This document shows positions 49,994 to 63,368 of a DNA stretch of 64,000 nt, piece after piece. The notes under the pieces are model-generated. The model made no database searches, was not told where the DNA came from, and worked only from the letters and a program-made list of their open reading frames with translations. Made by a program: the position numbers and the translations under genes. The first letter of the stretch is position 1. Each line of letters starts with the position of its first letter. The DNA is from Ascidia mentula. Taxonomy: Eukaryota; Chordata; Ascidiacea; Phlebobranchia; Ascidiidae. Location of the stretch: contig OX387198.1 of assembly GCA_947561715.1 (NCBI GenBank), forward strand, positions 4,526,001-4,590,000, in the 5' to 3' direction.

Positions 49994-52900
49994 ATGAAGA
50001 ATTCACTATTTTCATTGCTTTGTGCTGCGTTATTATTACATTTCGGAGAAACAGTGCAAGGTGAGGATGTTTTATATCGCATTATTACGTCTGGTCAATA
50101 TAGTTACATATAGCTTTGCATAATAAACGATTGAAAACTCCGTTTCAAAATACGTTCGCTTATTTCGTAAGGTTCGGTGTCAGTTTTGGAATGGAAAAAC
50201 TACTTGAAAACGTTAGAAGCTCTACAATCACATCACGAAACAACGTACAAGGTATAAAAACAGAACACACTAGAAGTAATTCTCTACGTGAAATGTTGAA
50301 CCGCGAGAGAGGCTTTTATATACATTACAAAAACTTATTTTCGACTTGCAATACTGCTTGTGTTTTATTGGCTCTGTAACAATTTTTTACTCGCAGCATA
50401 AACTCAGTGCAATTTTCAGATACAAAATCCCTCAAGAACTCCACGAGAAGCTTTTTTCAATGTTAGTTTTGAAACGCCACCAGTCAAGAAAACAGGTAAA
50501 ATGTGTATTTTTGGTTAATTGATTGAGCAAGCAACTTTTTTTCTGATGTTAGTTCATAGGCTGAGACCTCAGGACATCGATGTGTTGGGAGCCATGGGCG
50601 ATTCTATTACGGTAAGAAACCAATGAACGGCAAATCGGTTAGGAAGTTGAACTCTTAGTGAACATCTTTAATCAAATCCCAGTGTGGTAAGAAGTATATC
50701 ACATGAAATTTACTAAGAACTCCCATCTTCTGCTAACGAAATTTTCTAACTTATCACACGACGAAGGTTAAAACAACTTCTACAATCAGGTTAAAGTTAG
50801 GAAGTGTTTCGTGACTTGCGCTATTTCTCACAAAGGTCATGAAAATTTTGGTTTAACTTCATTTTTCTTTACGTAACATGCTCGATATGTGCAAAATCCC
50901 CTGTCAAAACATGTCCCACTGAAACTACTTACGAACTACCGACATTTGATATTTGTGCCAGGCTGGAACAGGTGCAGGAGCACTCAGATTTGGAGGTGTT
51001 GGAATACAATTTCGCGGCATTTCGTGGTTAGCTGGCGGGGACGAGGAATTGGAAAAACAAATAACACTTGCAAGTAAGTTAAAAGTGACTTGTTGCGCTT
51101 TATTATGTTTTAAGCGATTCAGTCGGATGGCCATAACCATCTTAACACAACTGTATGGTCATAGGGGCATAAATTAAGCTTTTAATAGCTAAAGAAATCA
51201 GGTTACTGTTTGGCATGTCACAAAAAATCAATGCCCTACTAAACGGCCCTTTAGCGCCCTCCAACTGTTTTATCACACACATGTTTCACAGCCATACTAC
51301 GAAAGTTCAATCCGAAAATCAAAGGTTACTCTTCGGGGAGTGCATTGGGAACCACTATAAGAACGGAGGAAGACTGGTTCAATGTGGCCGTACCTGGAGA
51401 TAGAGCTTTGTAAGTTAATGGATTGTGTAGTAAATCTTTTGGTTAATTGTGCAGTCCAAAAGCAATGTAGGGGAATATAATTTTATGCCCAAATGAACCA
51501 AGTTTTTATGTCAGCGAACATGTGGTTTTATTCAATTCTTGATTCAATCCTTTCTTAGTGACATGCTCTACCAAGCCACGCGCCTCGTCGATTTGATAAA
51601 AAACGATTCGGTAGGTTTTTTTCATAAGCTTTGAGTCTGTATATATCTACAGCCAGTTACATTTACGTGTATCTCGTTTGGCACGAATTTATTCCACCAA
51701 ACTCAACAAAATAGTTAAACTTGGTTCTTATCTGTTTAACTCGAAGAGATCAAGTCTGGACAACGACTGGAAACTGGTTTCAATTTTTATCGGCTACAAC
51801 GACTTATGCGCAGTGGACCGTGACCCAGATGGAGCAACCCCGGAAAGTTACGTCTCAGAAATAAAAAAATCTCTTGATTTTCTCCACGATCAGGTATCCA
51901 TAAAAATACTTCAAAACACTCGCAATTCAAAGGAATGCTGTTGACATGCGTTTCGTTGCACTTTACAGTTGCCACGAGCTATCGTACAAGTTGTCCAAAT
52001 TCTGGAGTTGTACCGTTTGATGGAATTGCCGCTGGCAGAGAACACACACCCCTTGTGTAATACCACACTGCGGCTCTTCTGCGGCGCAATTTCAAACGGA
52101 TGGAGGGACGACGAAATGATAGAAATCAACAGGCAATATCAGGTTCCCCATACGTTGTAGTTTGCGTATGAATTGACGTAAAGTCACATGGATTGAGAAT
52201 GGGCATAATTATGGAAGTTCATGCTTTTTCATGCTTTCATTGGCTCTGAGTATTGTAATTATCAGTTGTGTAAAGAAGCACTATTGTGTATAAGCGCATA
52301 CTATTCGAAGTGTGGTTACTGTCAACAAGCATAGTAAACCAATGCAACCTTGCAGAAAATACATTTTATCCAGGTCCAATTGAAGGAGCTTATTAACAGC
52401 GGCATATACGACACTCGCGATGACTTTACCGTCGTCTTGCAGCCTTTCCTGGAGAACACTGTGCTACCTGTTACTGAGGTATTCACTATACCTTGTTTGG
52501 TGTCAACCAAGTTTCTCCTGTGCGTTGTTTGTAGGAAGGAAACATAGATGCCAGTTACTTTGCTCCAGATTGTTTCCACTTTGGATCAAAGGGTCATGCG
52601 CTGGGTGCAATAAGCGCGTGGAATAATATGGTTGGTGTGATAATACACTACAACTCTTGTAATTTTTACAACTCTTGTAATAAACTCTAAACCACTAAAG
52701 AAGACATGTGTAAATTTATTGCACCATAGTAACTTTATTTTTGTATTCTTACTTTGCGTACCAATATAGTATTATTTATAATATATTTGTGCATCAGTGA
52801 TGTAATTTTGTTTAGTGTTTGTTCATGTATTCTTAAGCTAGAGCCTATCGGAGGAAAATCAACTCAATGGTCTATTGATAACCTCAAGTGTCCCAACCAG

Positions 52901-53454
52901 GTAAGTCTACTTTGTATGGAAAGAAATGTATTTGTTTTCTATATTCTTCAAACAACAGTGCCCCAGAATCCGAAAAGAATTACTCCCAAGTAACACAAAT
53001 TACGTGAATTTAAACACACAACTGTGTATTTATCAGTTGCGATACCGCGTTACGTTCTGTTTAGCGGAGGCTGAACAAATGAAACAATTTTCACTTTGCT
53101 GATTTTAAAACGGTTAAAAACTATTTGTTCAAAGACAAATGTATATTACATTTGAAAAATTTTAGGTCAGTCCATCTCACAGTGGGCTACACCACGTACA
53201 AATGATTGCTTTTCAAAACCACACTAACAAATTTAAAGGAAAATCCGTACATATTTACATCTGGCAACAGTCTTCACACCAAGCATGGAGAAGGTTGTAA
53301 CGTAATAGAAGAAAAGGCTGAGTCACCCTGCGTGTATGAAGAGTGCAACAAAATTCCAGGTTGGGCGACCGGAACCACTATTGGTCTCGGAGCAGCCGTC
53401 GCAGCGGAAGCGATTTTTATGATGATTTTGCAGCGTGGCAGGAAGTGTTTGTAA
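49994..53454 (+). CDS. Phospholipase B-like SGNH/GDSL hydrolase, membrane-anchored (copy 2)
   Basis: Thirteen exons: 49994..50060, 50172..50251, 50420..50495, 50553..50611, 50962..51073, 51292..51409, 51559..51610, 51747..51893, 51969..52142, 52374..52478, 52535..52630, 52838..52900 and 53239..53454 (1365 nt, 454 aa). Eight exons have the same length as in copy 1, and all junction phases agree. Motifs: signal peptide ([17 protein letters not shown]), [37 protein letters not shown] (the second Gly of copy 1 is Tyr), [25 protein letters not shown] and the transmembrane tail. The catalytic Ser, Asn, Asp and His are all present, so it should be active on phospholipids outside the cell. The exon 9 donor (GTTCCC) is weak. 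Confidence 0.88.
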
Positions 53455-54549
53455 AACATTTTTTTTCCTCTTTAGTTGAAATATTTAAAAAGATAAATTT
53501 TGCGCTGATTAAAGATGTGAAAATGTACATGGTAACAAACAGTTTGTATTGAGTTCGGTATAAGATATTTACAGCAAACTGGTTGGCGTGGTCAAGGTAT
53601 ACTTGTGTTATCGGGGACATTTAAACCTTTACCTTAGAAAAAAAATCTTGACATAGAAAAAAAAAATTCAGTATTTTGTTTACTTTGATGGATGACCGGA
53701 GGACCAACATACTAGTCACGTGATCGTAATTTCTGCGCCAAGATTCAAAATTGTATCTAGTCGACATGAGTTATTTATAAGAAGTAAGCTTATGTTTGCA
53801 TTTCTGTTAGTGCTGCGGCTATTCGGTGCGTTCATTGTTTAAATTTGTTTGTGTGTGCGTCTGTAGGTTTTATGCTGTGTTTACTCTGTGAAAACACAAA
53901 ACCTAACTATAACTCCAAAAAGACTCCAACACTGTGCAATTAGTAATTACTGGGTTGTATTAAAATTAGTAAGACATTCGAATACTCACAATAAAAGATG
54001 CAATTTCAATGACGAAGATCGAGTAAATCCAATTGGCGTTGAGACAGTACAAATGTTCAATGTTACGTTTTCAGAAACTGTCTGGCTTTACAGCCCAAGC
54101 AGTCAATTATAACGACTAACTTTCAGGCATGTTGACCGGGTAAAAATGTCATAAAACAAACGTAGATTACATAAAAATCATAAGGCTTTGGTCAGCGGAA
54201 AAGTCCGTTGTTACTAAGCTGACCAAGATGAATTTCTCTCACGTGCTAGAGCGGGCTTATCAGATTTATAACGCACGAGTATCATGACTTGGCGAATTAA
54301 AGAGTGACGTGCGTTAATGAACGAATGTTGGTTAAACAAACAAAAGCGATAACATACAATTTTCATTATCTTCTACACGTCTAAGTTTGCTAGTTACTTT
54401 ATAGCAAATACGTTTGTGACAATGTTTTTATTGAGTGACAATATTTTTTGCTAAACTATACAAACATAAAGCTACGATGAAAAACAATTACCAAACAATA
54501 TTTTTCAGAAATTCAGTTTAAAATTAAAGTGAATGTGATTGCGTTTGAA
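53455..54549. other. Convergent intergenic region, no gene seen
   Basis: Lies between the plus-strand phospholipase copy 2 and a minus-strand CUB-sushi gene, so it should hold both 3' UTRs. No exon or repeat was recognised. Confidence 0.5.
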
Positions 54550-56298
54550 TTAATTCCATCTCATGGCTGGATCACCTGCTAAAATGGAACAAACCCAACA
54601 CAAGTTGGTGTATAGTATCGAAGATACAAACAAGTATTTTTATGGTCATCTGCAGAAACAAGTAACATTTAAAGTAAAGTAATTATACATTTTGTAAGGC
54701 ATTTTACCTCCAAAGTTTCCGCATGCATATCTGTGAATTCCATCGTCTTTTGCACAGAGCAATGTCAGAAACTGTTGCCTTCTGATCTCTGCTTGCTAAG
54801 TAGGTACCAACGATGTTCATTAGTTGTCTTTTTGGTAAAACAGAGAGTACCAACCTGCTGATTACTCAGTTGAAGTCTTCCGGAGGTCAAATCATTTGGT
54901 GGAATTATCGGTATTTCATTTCCAATATTTGCTTCTTCAATTTCAAAAAAACTGAGGAGTTCTGAGGTGTCATAAGGACACTGTAACATAATTAGTATGA
55001 AAAATTGCTTCACTAATACAAGAATGTTAAGTTGTTATAAATTAGATTTCCTATTTAACGGTCAATGCATGCATATTCATATTACTCTTCCACAACAAAT
55101 CAATACTCAAACTCAACTGTTTCTTCATTTGTGAAACACAGATCAACCAAACTTGATTTAGGAATGCAAAGTTGTTTTGCTCGTTTTTTCCACTGTTTGG
55201 ATCTAAGAGGAAAATAAGTTGACGAAATATTGGTGGTTTTAGTATTTTTAGATAAAAGCCAGTCAGTTGGGATAGGATTGTACATAATTTGCTGAGTCAG
55301 ATCTGGTTGCAATTAACAACTTACCCACATTCCACAAACTGTTGATTTGTGTTCTTTGTAATGTAGTCTGGGACTTTACAAAGCAACACACAAGTCCTAG
55401 CATTGCATTGTTTTACCAAAGCATCACTGTTTGGATTGCATGTTTGTGGGTTGGTCTGTCTTCCTCTGCCTCTTCGCCCTACATAAAAAACATATTTGTG
55501 ATATGTTGTATATAAAACATCTTGGTGCAGCTGTGATTTGATTTTCTAGGCAAAGCACACAAGCAAAGCATCCAAATATTGTACACACTATAGCACTACA
55601 CACAAAAAAACGCTGCTCTAATTTAGCCATGACCTTACTTTTGATATTGTAATTTGCTTTGAATTGTTTCACACTGCTTGGCACTACAACAAGCAAAAAA
55701 TTATTTGGAGATTTGATCGTCAGATTATAGTTTTTGACAGATCCAATCCGTTTTAGAATGCGATATCTCTGGCTTGCAGTTTTCTTTGTTTTTATCTTCA
55801 ACAAATTTAAGCACAGTTTTTAAATTCCTGTATGCTTGGTTTGATACAAATAGTGTCCAAAATCTGCTTAAAATTTATAACACAATGCACTATGTATTTA
55901 CTGACCAAGATTTTTTCCTTTCCAGTTTTTGCCTTATTGATTGTCAATACTAACGCAAACTTAGCTGTGATCTTAAGTTTAAAAACAGAATTGGTACAAT
56001 TGTACTGTTGACTCAAGTTGAGATCTCCCTCCTTGGTTATGATGTTGTGCTTGCAGTCATTTTGATCTGAATTTGCAACCCATAATAAACATTGCTTAAG
56101 CAAAGCAAAAAGTAAGCCATGACAAAGCAAGGCTCTTTCATGCAAAAATTAGGCAGCTTTTTAGATATTTTTATTGCCATCAATACACTTTCTTTTCCAC
56201 AATACATAGTCACACTTACCAGGTCTCGGCCTTCTCATTTGTGCCTCTGTTACAGACCATGCAAGACTGACAAACAGAATTAAATACAAATATTTCAT
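54550..56298 (-). CDS. Secreted CUB-sushi family protein (copy C)
   Basis: Eight exons: 56220..56298, 55906..56066, 55639..55795, 55325..55478, 55118..55202, 54855..54980, 54708..54771 and 54550..54578 (855 nt, 284 aa). Signal peptide MKYLYLILFVSLAWSVTEA; a diverged CUB domain (CKHNIITKEGDLNLSQQYNC, ending FKANYNI); a sushi module (CVLLCKVPDY, VECGSKQWKKRAKQLC); then the shared C-terminal module, shortened (CPYDTSELLSFFEIEEAN, LCAKDDGIHRYACGNFG) and with only three of the seven cysteines. Exons 4 and 5 have the same lengths as in copy D (154 and 85 nt), which supports the unusual GTTGAG donor of exon 5. If that donor is not used, reading through ends at TGA 55100..55102, giving 217 aa. Function unknown. 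Confidence 0.75.
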
Positions 56299-57298
56299 GA
56301 CTTATGCAATAAAACAACCTTCACTGTTTTTGCCACAAAAAACAAACATACAACAATATTTGCTTTTAGGTTTTAATTAGTCATTGAAGCTTTTCATCAC
56401 ACCTAAAAAATTGCTTATTACCCCAATATTACTGCCCTGCTTGCTTTCTAAACAGTTTTGGATGATAATTCTGCAGTGCTCTGTGCCCAAAACACGTCAT
56501 AATGCTGATGTCTTACATGAATGTAGAGTGCTAAATAAATTTGTCTTGTGGCTAAAGCAAACTGTTATGAATGAGTGTTTTGCTGAACTATTTGCTCTTA
56601 CTCAGACTGTTTGCCTTCCCAAAGTGATGAAATCACTGATAGTGCCATCAAACTTTCCTCGAGAGAAAAGCATTCCATTAACTTATATTTATTAATTTTG
56701 GCGCAGATAAAACAAACAAAATAACATATGCACACAAAGGTGTATGTTTGTCAAGATATGACTGATGACTTTTCCTGTTAGTGGTTTGCAAAAGCATTTC
56801 AAGTAAAGCCTACATGTTTTTTTAAAGATATGCACAATTGCTACAAGAAGTAATAAAACATTTCAAATGTTTTCAAAGAAAAGGAACTTTCTAATAGCAT
56901 AAAACAATCAAATCCACAGGTATACAATCTGTATTGTGTATTCCAGTGCTTTTTAAAAATGTACAGGCTAAAAAATGCTATGTAGATGGAGTGACTCACC
57001 CATGTAAGTTCACATAAAGTTTAAGGCAACTTTGTGTTTTGTGAAAAGGTTGGTGATCAACGTGTAAATCTACACACCGGGCTAGTGCAGAGCTAATTGG
57101 AAAAACAGGCAAAAGTTTTAGTAAACAGCCACCCTTGCAGTACACGAGACAAAAGAGGTAATTATGATACTTTGAAAAAACGGCTAAAAACACACTAAAT
57201 ATTTGTAATTTGGTCATAATTACGTTTTAAAAATGCTCTGCTATTATGACCTTTCCTTAAAAAAAATCACCGACCTAACATAAACGTTGAATCGTAGC
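56299..57298. other. Intergenic, nothing recognised
   Basis: Between two same-strand CUB-sushi genes: 3' flank of copy D and promoter of copy C. A 103-codon plus-strand ORF (56384..56695) has no domain character or splice support. Confidence 0.45.
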
Positions 57299-60200
57299 CT
57301 ATAACGCTTTCAAAAACGTGTCACATGTCATTGTGAGGAATCTGCATATCATACAAAGCTTCTGTACGAATCCATCGTTGGCTGCAAAACAATTGCAATC
57401 TGTTATGATGTTTGCTAAGCAAATGCGTGCAAGGAGGAGAAAGTAAACCTGACCGACTTCTAATGAATTAAACATTCACACGGAAGATATAGCATTGCCA
57501 CAATGCTTGGATATTTCGCACTTTTTTTTTTTTTTTGGCCTCCCTCTCTGACCACGCCACTGGTAAAGAATAGCAGTTATCTGAAGAGAAACAACTATAC
57601 CGGGTTACCTGCTGAAAAACTTCCGCAAGTTGCAGTGAGGTAGATCTTCGACTTGGATGAGATCCTTTGGCACACAGGTTCGTACTGACAATATTGACTC
57701 CAATCAATAACTACTGTTACTTGAGCTGCGGCTACAGGTGGTACGGGAGCAAACCTTCCCTCCACTCCATCTGGGAAAGTTTGTAAACTTGGTGGTGGAG
57801 TTTGGATAACTACCGGTGGTGGAGGTGGAAGGAAAATTAATCTTCGAGGCTGAAAGCAACAAAGGGGTTTCTTTCAATATTGTGAGGGTAGGTCAAAACA
57901 ATGCATATATGCTCTCATACGCCAGGGCGGAATCGCTTTCACTGCGAAGGCCTTTTTTGCGATCTCAGTTAGCATATGTCAATCACAAGGCTCGGTACAA
58001 TCGTAGACAAGCTGCTTTACAGTCATTGTTTTATTTGTTTTAACATGTCTGTGATACCAGTGGAGCGATCCTTGGTTCCAAAATGGTGCGCGTTGTTTTT
58101 AAAAGACATTGGATGAATTTTATTTGCATAAAAATAACTGCATGAACCTTCAACCGTTGCACAGATAGAAAAAAATGAATTAGTTTATCGCACTACGCAA
58201 GTGAATTCGTCTCCCAAAGAACTATCAACACTTAATTGCGATTAAACACAGAACATTTGTTTGTAAAGTTTTTTTTATCAAATAAAACTTACTGCGTTCG
58301 CAGTCAATTGGGAATCCGACTCCGAAAAGAACGTCAGGAGTTGATCTGGTGTGAAAGGGCATGTCTGCAAAAAGTAAGTATGTATTTTAGTTGAGATTCC
58401 CTAATTAAGTGAATATATTTACTAAACTACAGGTTGTTTTATTTCAAACACCCAATAAAAATAATGTTTTCGTACACGAGCGTGTTTAACGTGACGCGGA
58501 TAAACTGTTATTGTCTTGTACGGTGTTTCTATAGTCGGCTATGAAGGCGAGTAAAAAACAAGTTTAAACACCAAAAAACTTATATATATATGGTCCATAT
58601 ACTGAGCAACGCAACTGTAAAGTTTGCCACGAAGGCTAAGGAAAAAGTTAATAAAAACTGGTAAGTTTGCAATGAAAACCTCGTACATCATTTTGTTGGT
58701 AGCACAACCTCTCCAACTCCGACAGAGGCATGCATTTTAGAGTGGGGTCCGGCTTCCACTTTCTGTTGCCCCTGTGTAGATAAGGAAGCTGTTAGTTTAC
58801 CTTAGCAAAAAACTAATACAATTGATCAGGGTATAGGTAGACCATGAAATATTGTTATCGAAAGTGTAATGCAGAATTTTCGTTGCATCCACCTTTACAG
58901 GATGGGGTAAAGATTGAACATGTCCTTATTCTGCAAATCGATCTCCCAATCAGTGAGATAATAAAAATTCGCCGGTATAATGACCCCTGTTTGAGGATCA
59001 TATGATCGAGAATAACAGGGGGACTATAAGACTTTGCAATGGAAATCTCTTAGTTTCAACTCAAACAGTAATGTTTATGGCCCCTTATTAATGGGTCCTC
59101 TATAGTATACTCATATGAGACTGTGGGGCCTGCTCCTAAAATTCTAAAGCTGGGAATGTTTCGTCTGATTTCGGTATATCAGAACGAACAATACGTCCGA
59201 TGCCTTCGGGTTTAAATATAAATAGTAGCGAATATTAATGTTGTTCGTAACCAACTTGATTGCCATCCTTACTTGCATGTGGAGTTGGATGGCATCATGT
59301 ACTCTGGCCTTCGTGGGAAATAGTTTGGTCGGTGGCACTGGAAGGAACAAGTGGAAAATTTTGAGTTGAAACCTCCCGTGCAACCCATGTTCGTCACTTC
59401 CGGTCCAGGTATGGGGCAGAAGTAAACTTTAAAAGCAGTTTATTGTTAAATCGGGTTTTTTTAAAATAGGGTTAGTGCCTTACGAATATCTGTCTTATTA
59501 TCGTAAGTTCATAGAGTGATTCCACTCAATGATTCCACTGGGTCAAATCGAGTGTAGAAAAGTTTATTTAGTTGTTATTATTATTTATTAGAGATAATAA
59601 AGTGTCACAGGTTTTTTATTATAGTACATGCGAGTGTTTACGTTTCCAGGATTTCAAATCGTTAATAAGAACCTTGCATCGTGACCGCGTTTTTGTTTTG
59701 TCATAATACAGAAGCGGGCGTTCATAGCGTTACCAAGATTTAGTTTGCAACTATGAACCTATACCATGTTTCATAATACAAATTAATTGCAAAATTGTTG
59801 CAAATGCAAAGAGAGGTTTCGAAACAAATAACCGAACGGTATTGTATCAAACTTAAAAGACACTGCAGCGAAGCAGCGAAGCAGCGAAGCAGTAATAATG
59901 TACAAATAACTCATGATTTTGCCAATACATCCGTTCAAAAACTACATAGCGTACAGTGAAAAGTTTGCGAACTTGTTGCTTGCAAAATTTACCCCAACGT
60001 AAGTCGAATTTACCCAACGACCTAGGTTGAAAACCAATTACCTTGACCTACAGCATAGCTTAGTATCCAACCATGAACTCTTACCGTCGTAGACCGCCGT
60101 AAAACTAACAACGTCTATAGCTCTGACGATAGAAAACTTGTATGGCGACTCTATCACTGCTTCCATGATGGTTGTGTTTCGGTTAAACACGTGACGAGTG

Positions 60201-61680
60201 ACGTAGGGTTGTCGTGCCCATTTCTTTTGCTTTATCTGTCGTGGAAAGAATTTATTTGACGAAATTGTTGTATGAGCAATATGCAATTTACGGTCAAAGC
60301 AAGTTAACGTAAAAAACAAGTGTAATGAATAATGGTATTTTGTTTGGTTGAATTAATAAGGGTGGCCTTGTGTGTCTGTGAGGACAGCTTTCCGGCCGCC
60401 ACAATTGAATCTGCAAGTCGCCCATATCAGCCAGTATCAAATAAAATGTGTCTAGAAAAGCGATTATCGGAAAATCTCGCCAAGCATTTTGTAACCAACA
60501 GTGCAGTGGCTTGCGGCGTTTTTTGCACTGAAAAGCAGTCTAATTGCAAGCCTATATCCATCATTCAAATGGTGGTTGAGGTGGTTTTGCAACCAAAAGG
60601 TGGTCAAACTGCATTGTCGGCTGTTGTAAAGGTTAAAAGTGGGATTTTTGAATGCGCTTTTTCTCATCAGACAACCTTAGTGTTCTTAAACGCCTCCATT
60701 AGCTCTATACAACATTTCAAAGTGTTTGTTCCTTCCAGTAAAATCTTTATTCTACCCATGCATGTGTGTTTAAATTTAAACACATTGGAACTAATCGCCC
60801 GTGACATTTTAGTCAAATATCGCAACTTACCACCAAAGAACCGTTTCCCAGATCAAGATTGATAAAAGTGTATCGAACTGATTGCTTCCTGTTCATTCGC
60901 AACTCCCAAGCTGGAACTTTGCCACACGCTTTGTGATTGGGGTAGCTGAAAGTTCCTCGTCTGCGTGGGAGTTTGGTCTTACATTGTGCCTCGCCTTTAA
61001 AGTAAAAATAAAGCTTTGTTTATATATCAAGTATATTCACAAGTAAGCGACACAACTCGATTATGTTATATGTTACACGTTACGTCAAAATTCCATCAAA
61101 GGTTGCAGCAATGTATGTATATACCGTAACGCGTATAAATGTGGTGAAAGCAAAAATTATCTTTAACTGAAACGATTGAATTTACACGAAAATATAATAA
61201 GATTTCTCATAAGTGATCCTGATAACTATTTGTGATGTACTACCTGTTCAATGTTTACTGAACGAAGTACCAACTAAATTTCACCACTGCGTAAGGGTGA
61301 AGTTATCGGTGATTCACGATTTATCAAAGTGCGGTTTGAAGCTTCGTGGGGTGCTCTTTGTTTCGGAATGTATACTCTTAATTTTAATACACAACACATT
61401 TATGTATAGTATTACTGATTATGCCGATAGCACTACGAAGCAGTTTCTCTTGTACTTTGAGTAAGTCGTATTGGTCTTGTGCTACCAAACTGATTTTTCT
61501 TATTGGTATTACTGTAAAAGACTTTTTAAACACGAGCCTTCTCGAGTTTTCCTTTGCTTCATGAGGTGTAAATCAGACTGAACTCAGCACATTTGTGAAA
61601 ATAAACAAGAACTTACCAGTGTGCAGGTGACAGCTCAGCGCGAAGATGAAAAGCGGCAGAAACGTCTTGGTGAGAAACAT
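57299..61680 (-). CDS. Secreted CUB-sushi protein with cysteine-rich C-terminal module (copy D)
   Basis: Eight exons: 61617..61680, 60831..60994, 60085..60235, 59273..59426, 58687..58771, 58293..58364, 57609..57849 and 57299..57381 (1014 nt, 337 aa). Signal peptide MFLTKTFLPLFIFALSC; CUB domain (GTFSYPNHKACGKVPAWEL, ending VSFTAVYD); sushi module (CSFQCHRPNYFPRRPEYMMP, then KGNRKWKPDPTLKC); then the shared C-terminal module with all seven cysteines (TCPFTPDQLLTFF, YCQYEPVC, TATC, LCMIC, MTC). A proline-rich insert (LPPPPPVVIQTPPPSLQ) separates the first cysteine from the rest. Exon order and phases follow copies A and C. Probably extracellular; no catalytic residues are evident. Confidence 0.82.
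59865..59892. repeat. Short tandem repeat of GCAGCGAA
   Basis: Three and a half copies of the 8-bp unit in an intron of copy D. Confidence 0.8.
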
Positions 61681-63368
61681 TGTTTTGAGGTTTACAAACA
61701 AGCTACAGTTGCTATGGAACAAATACAAACACAAGGTAATTATAACCACTTGTAGTTGCCGCAACTTTCCTGTTTCGAAACCGGTCCTGGATAATTAATT
61801 ACAGGCCGGTTATCAATTTTCCGTAATCAATCTTAATTGTAATATCGTACCGCACCCTGCGTCCCGTTCGTTGAAAGCCACCTGGGTCATGGTACAGCTT
61901 AAACAATTTGTGATTAATTACAGGAAAAAGTAAAGATGTAAGTGGTTAGTGGTACGCCTATACTTAAAATTGTTACCGTGTTTTAGGAAATCGGCTAGAT
62001 ATGTCTATGAATCAGAGACCCACAACACGAGGAACGCGTGCCAAAAATTGTACGTGGGCTGATTTTGACCCATAGAATATTGGAAAATATTGTCCAAATG
62101 TCCTCCTTAATTGTATGTTGTTTTGTATCCAACAATGTTAAATCAGGCTTCTTGATTTTTTTAGGCCAACGTGTATTAAACCTAAAATCCGCCACACAAT
62201 TGTTAGAGATAGATAGTAGTCTATACGACTATTATGGCTCATATAACTGTTGCTGCCTCTCTGTTTCTTGAAACAAACGAATATTATGGAAACCTAAAGT
62301 ATGTGGGCCTACACGTGTACTTTACGTACTTAACACAATCTACTCATACAACGCAGTAATGTTTCATACAAGGCAGGATCGCCCCACTGCGCTGATCCTT
62401 TCTTGGCGATCACGGCTATCGTATAGAGATAATTAAGGGCTGCGAAGCCTGTAAACCTAATCAACTCATCCATGGTTAAAACAGGGTTAATTATACTCCA
62501 CCTTTCTTAAATATATTTTTCAAAAGCATTAACTGTAAGGCGGAGCAAATCGCGCGAAACTTCCACGGAAACCAACCAGCATTCCATATTTATAAACCTC
62601 CCGACCGGAAACTATCGCTTTCCCCAGGAAAGATTGTTGCATGCAAAGTCACAATATCCCGGGAGTTATTTTGCATCGAATTCCATCTGAAACTCTATCC
62701 CTCAAAGCGAACCCAACCGTTGCCGCAACTTCCAAGCGGACGCACCGCAGCCTCACATCCTTATCTTTAAATTACCTGCTGCACAATATGCCCTTTATAT
62801 CAATTCTGTCTCGTGCCCCGCGGCGATCTTTACGGTTGGTTTGAGACGAAAATTCTTCGGTGATTCAGCGGCTTGCCAGCCACTGGTAATTGATTTAAAA
62901 TTGGCAAGCATGCTAGATATATGTGAGTCAGTTTCTTTAGGGTTGTTGTTGCACAATTGCGTTGCGAAGATAGCGATTCTTGTTGGAATGTAAATTAAAG
63001 TACCAAAACATTCCCAGTGTACTTAGTAAAACTTGCGTTTGCAAATTTTTTCCGTGTTTGCAGGTGTTTTCGAAGTGTAGCAAGTTATCTGTAGCACATG
63101 ACCAGCAGTACCTTATATAGCAATGTAATTTCTCCCAACAGAATTCTCAAAATATGGATCATTATCAGAAGGATTTGTTACGAAATGCGTTTAAAGTTAT
63201 TTTAAGAATAATAGGTAACGGTACATTGGGGCAGTTCAAAAGCTGTTTGTGAGTAAAAATTGTGTAATTGTTGTTTTTTATCTCAAAGAAAGTTCCTTTT
63301 CTAGCTGAGTCATTGTTTTGCGATGATTCATAATTAATTACTGTTTTTACGTCAACTTTAATCACGTG
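61681..63368. promoter_or_regulatory. Divergent upstream region of copy D and the right-end gene
   Basis: No convincing exon was found. It should contain the promoters of two divergent genes, but no specific sites were identified. Short ORFs lack domain features. Confidence 0.4.

Noticed and set aside
60332..60862. A 176-codon plus-strand ORF
   Set aside because: It overlaps the well-supported minus-strand exon 60831..60994 of copy D and the intron next to it, and shows no family resemblance.
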